Source: Verrucomicrobiaceae bacterium | Lineage (GTDB): Bacteria > Verrucomicrobiota > Verrucomicrobiia > Chthoniobacterales > JAATET01 | DNA: 64,000 nucleotides | Direction: 5' to 3' | Assembly (NCBI GenBank): GCA_027488755.1 | Contig: JAIYAZ010000167.1 | Location: 1-64,000, forward strand | Shown here: positions 62,401 through 64,000 of the stretch, one piece after another | Numbering within the stretch: the stretch's first letter is position 1 | Layout: every line of letters starts with the position of its first letter | Notes under the pieces: model-generated | The model's database searches: none | Told to the model about the DNA's origin: nothing | The model's input: only the letters and a program-made list of their open reading frames with translations | Translations under genes and position numbers: made by a program

Positions 62401-64000
62401 CTAGAACGTCCAGCTGGCGCTGAGGTTGACGGATTGAACCGCTCCTCCGTTGAAGAGGCTGGCGCTGTAGAAGAGGCTGCTGGAGAGGTTGCGCCCAAGG
62501 AGCATGGTCACGCCGGCGGATGCGGTGAGGGCGTCCTGCCCGACGAGGGAATCGACGTAGCTGTAGGTCGACCCGGGCACGAACGGAACGCCGCCGGTGA
62601 TGGTGCGCGGGGTGTTGTAAAACTCGTGATTCCACAGGCACCGAAGCTCGGGGACCACGGCCATGGTCCGGCTGACCGGGAAAAGATAATTCACGTGCGC
62701 GCCGAGTCCCGAGGCGAGGCTGCTGAGTTGCTGACGGTTGATGCGGACGTCGAGGCCGTAGGGGTCCGTCTCCGAATAGGTCGGCGTTGTGAGATAGCTG
62801 AACTGGAGGCTGGCAATGGGGCCGAACGTCCAGTTTCCGCGGCGAACGTCGTAGCCGCCGTCGAGCAGGGCGAAGAAGCCGGTGCTGTTCGCGCGGCTGC
62901 GCGCGGAGCCGTAATTCGTGCCGAAAAGGTTCAGCGGGCGCGTGATCTTCGATTGGTAACCGGCCCCGCCGGCGGCAAGGTCGAAGTAAAACCCACCCTC
63001 GGGCCGGGCGAAGGAAAGGTATCCGCCGTAGTTGAGGCCATTGGTGATCACGCTGCCGCCGCCGAGCTGGTTGAATTTCTGCCCCTGCAGCTGGTAGCTC
63101 GCAAAAATGCCAACACTCAGGTTTCGCGTGAGCGCAAAGTCCACGCCCATGAGGAAATTCCCGGCGATGCTTTCGCGGTCGGAAACGCCTCCCTGCGGAT
63201 CGAGATTGGAATACACGCCGGTGGCCATGCTCCAAAAGTTCCCCGTGAAGGCGGGGCGCTCCTTGAACTCGAACGTGCACCCCTTGCCGCCCGCGGACTG
63301 GGTGGACGGCACGATGGACTTGGCGTCCTTGACCGCCTTGTCGTCAGGCACGGCGGAGTAGGTTTCGACCGGCTCATCGGGCAAAACCTGTCGCCGCGTG
63401 CGGAGGTTGTAAAACTGCTGGGAGAGCATGCCGCCCGTCTGGCGAAGCTGCGCGGCGGTCTGGTCGGCCACGGCCCCGTGGAAGCTGAGCGCGTCGACGA
63501 CGAGCGAGGTGATGATCGGGCCGCCGGTCGTTTCCTGGACGGTTGTCTCCTCCGGCGTGGGCGCGGGAGTGGGCGAAGGGGCTGGGGTGGGAGTCGGCAC
63601 GGGGGAGGGGCCGGGGCCCGGAGTGGGTGCGGGGGTCGGGCTTGCGACCGGCACGGGCGGGGGACTCGGCGGCTCGGGGGGCTCCGGCGGGAACTCCAGG
63701 ATGCCGAAGGCGGCATTGTCGAGGAAGTTGCCGATGCTTGTCGTGCTGCCCTTAATCGAGACGTAGTTGAAACGAAGCTTCGTGCCCTCCTGAACCGGCG
63801 CCAGCTTTTCGCCGCGGTAATTGACCCAGCCGTCGGGGCCCGTCGCGTATTCCTGGGCAAAAATCGGGAACCAATTTCCGTTAATGAATTGGTCGATGCG
63901 CAGCATCATCACGTCGGTGGCGTTGCGCCCGCGATGCCAGAATGAATACGAGATCAGCCCCGATTTCGAAGCGGTGACTTCCTGATACAGCGTGGAGACC
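62401..64000 (-). CDS. Autotransporter barrel protein, 5' end beyond the window
   Basis: Partial gene. The ORF track starts it at 63912 (GTG), but the frame stays open to base 64000 with sensible residues (TLYQEVTASKSGLISYSFWHR), so the true start lies outside. Seen order: the end of a beta-rich passenger domain (to LDNAAFGILEF), a Pro-rich linker of about 45 residues (PPEPPEPPSPPPVPVASP onward), a short helical stretch, then an autotransporter beta-barrel of about 300 residues ending in Phe (SASWTF), the OMP signature. It should sit in the outer membrane and display or release its passenger. Confidence 0.82.
   Translation of the reverse strand, partial: VSTLYQEVTASKSGLISYSFWHRGRNATDVMMLRIDQFINGNWFPIFAQEYATGPDGWVNYRGEKLAPVQEGTKLRFNYVSIKGSTTSIGNFLDNAAFGILEFPPEPPEPPSPPPVPVASPTPAPTPGPGPSPVPTPTPAPSPTPAPTPEETTVQETTGGPIITSLVVDALSFHGAVADQTAAQLRQTGGMLSQQFYNLRTRRQVLPDEPVETYSAVPDDKAVKDAKSIVPSTQSAGGKGCTFEFKERPAFTGNFWSMATGVYSNLDPQGGVSDRESIAGNFLMGVDFALTRNLSVGIFASYQLQGQKFNQLGGGSVITNGLNYGGYLSFARPEGGFYFDLAAGGAGYQSKITRPLNLFGTNYGSARSRANSTGFFALLDGGYDVRRGNWTFGPIASLQFSYLTTPTYSETDPYGLDVRINRQQLSSLASGLGAHVNYLFPVSRTMAVVPELRCLWNHEFYNTPRTITGGVPFVPGSTYSYVDSLVGQDALTASAGVTMLLGRNLSSSLFYSASLFNGGAVQSVNLSASWTF

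Overview
The window is gene-dense, high-GC bacterial chromosome (about 60 protein genes, one tRNA, no gap over 300 bases). The mix points to a Gram-negative member of the Verrucomicrobiota. It has an outer-membrane autotransporter barrel, an Mla-type lipid transport operon, lipoproteins, a PEP-CTERM (exosortase) anchored exoprotein and the four 'ligase-associated DNA damage response' activities. This placement is inferred from gene content and protein style; no rRNA or other marker is present. I see no insertion sequence, prophage, integrase, CRISPR array or plasmid function, so this is core chromosome with scattered lineage-specific genes.

0-13 kb: phospholipid entry (plsY-gpsA, plus a serine hydrolase), MsrB, a folate/dTMP pair (thyA-folA), an MBL hydrolase, a small membrane-protein pair (GYF/Yip1-like and DUF2752), a redoxin, a lipoprotein D,D-carboxypeptidase, a PAP2 phosphatase with a GT39/ArnT-like glycosyltransferase, and pyrF and ispE with start codons only about 20 bases apart.

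13-30 kb: central metabolism (transaldolase, GlpX FBPase, CTP synthase, a 2-oxo-acid dehydrogenase E1alpha-E1beta-E2 operon), two tail-anchored coiled-coil proteins of unknown function, an RlmI-like methyltransferase, lysine 2,3-aminomutase, tmk, ppk1, an M42 peptidase, a yeast-type cytosine deaminase, a very small RNase III-fold protein and a GHL10 glycoside-hydrolase-like protein.

30-44 kb: PabB, an Mla operon (STAS-MlaE, MlaF, MlaD, lipoprotein), an M48 peptidase, an alpha/beta hydrolase, a tRNA with anticodon CAU, the PdeM-Lhr DNA repair pair, trpS, and an ArsR / rhodanese-YceI operon divergent from an Old Yellow Enzyme.

44-53 kb: the most interesting accessory block. It holds an XRE-cupin regulator, three GltB-like proteins (GlxD, GlxC, GlxB), then divergently a GlnT-type glutamine synthetase, a monomeric sarcosine-oxidase-like flavoenzyme and an M20 peptidase. 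Together they could form a compact N-methylglutamate (methylamine) route in which a one-subunit oxidase replaces the usual four-subunit dehydrogenase.

53-64 kb: an ABC-F ATPase, a lipoprotein lipase-like hydrolase, a single-chain fusion of the ligase-associated MBL exonuclease with its ATP-dependent DNA ligase, a PEP-CTERM endonuclease/phosphatase-fold exoprotein, an aldehyde dehydrogenase, and an autotransporter whose 5' end runs off the window.
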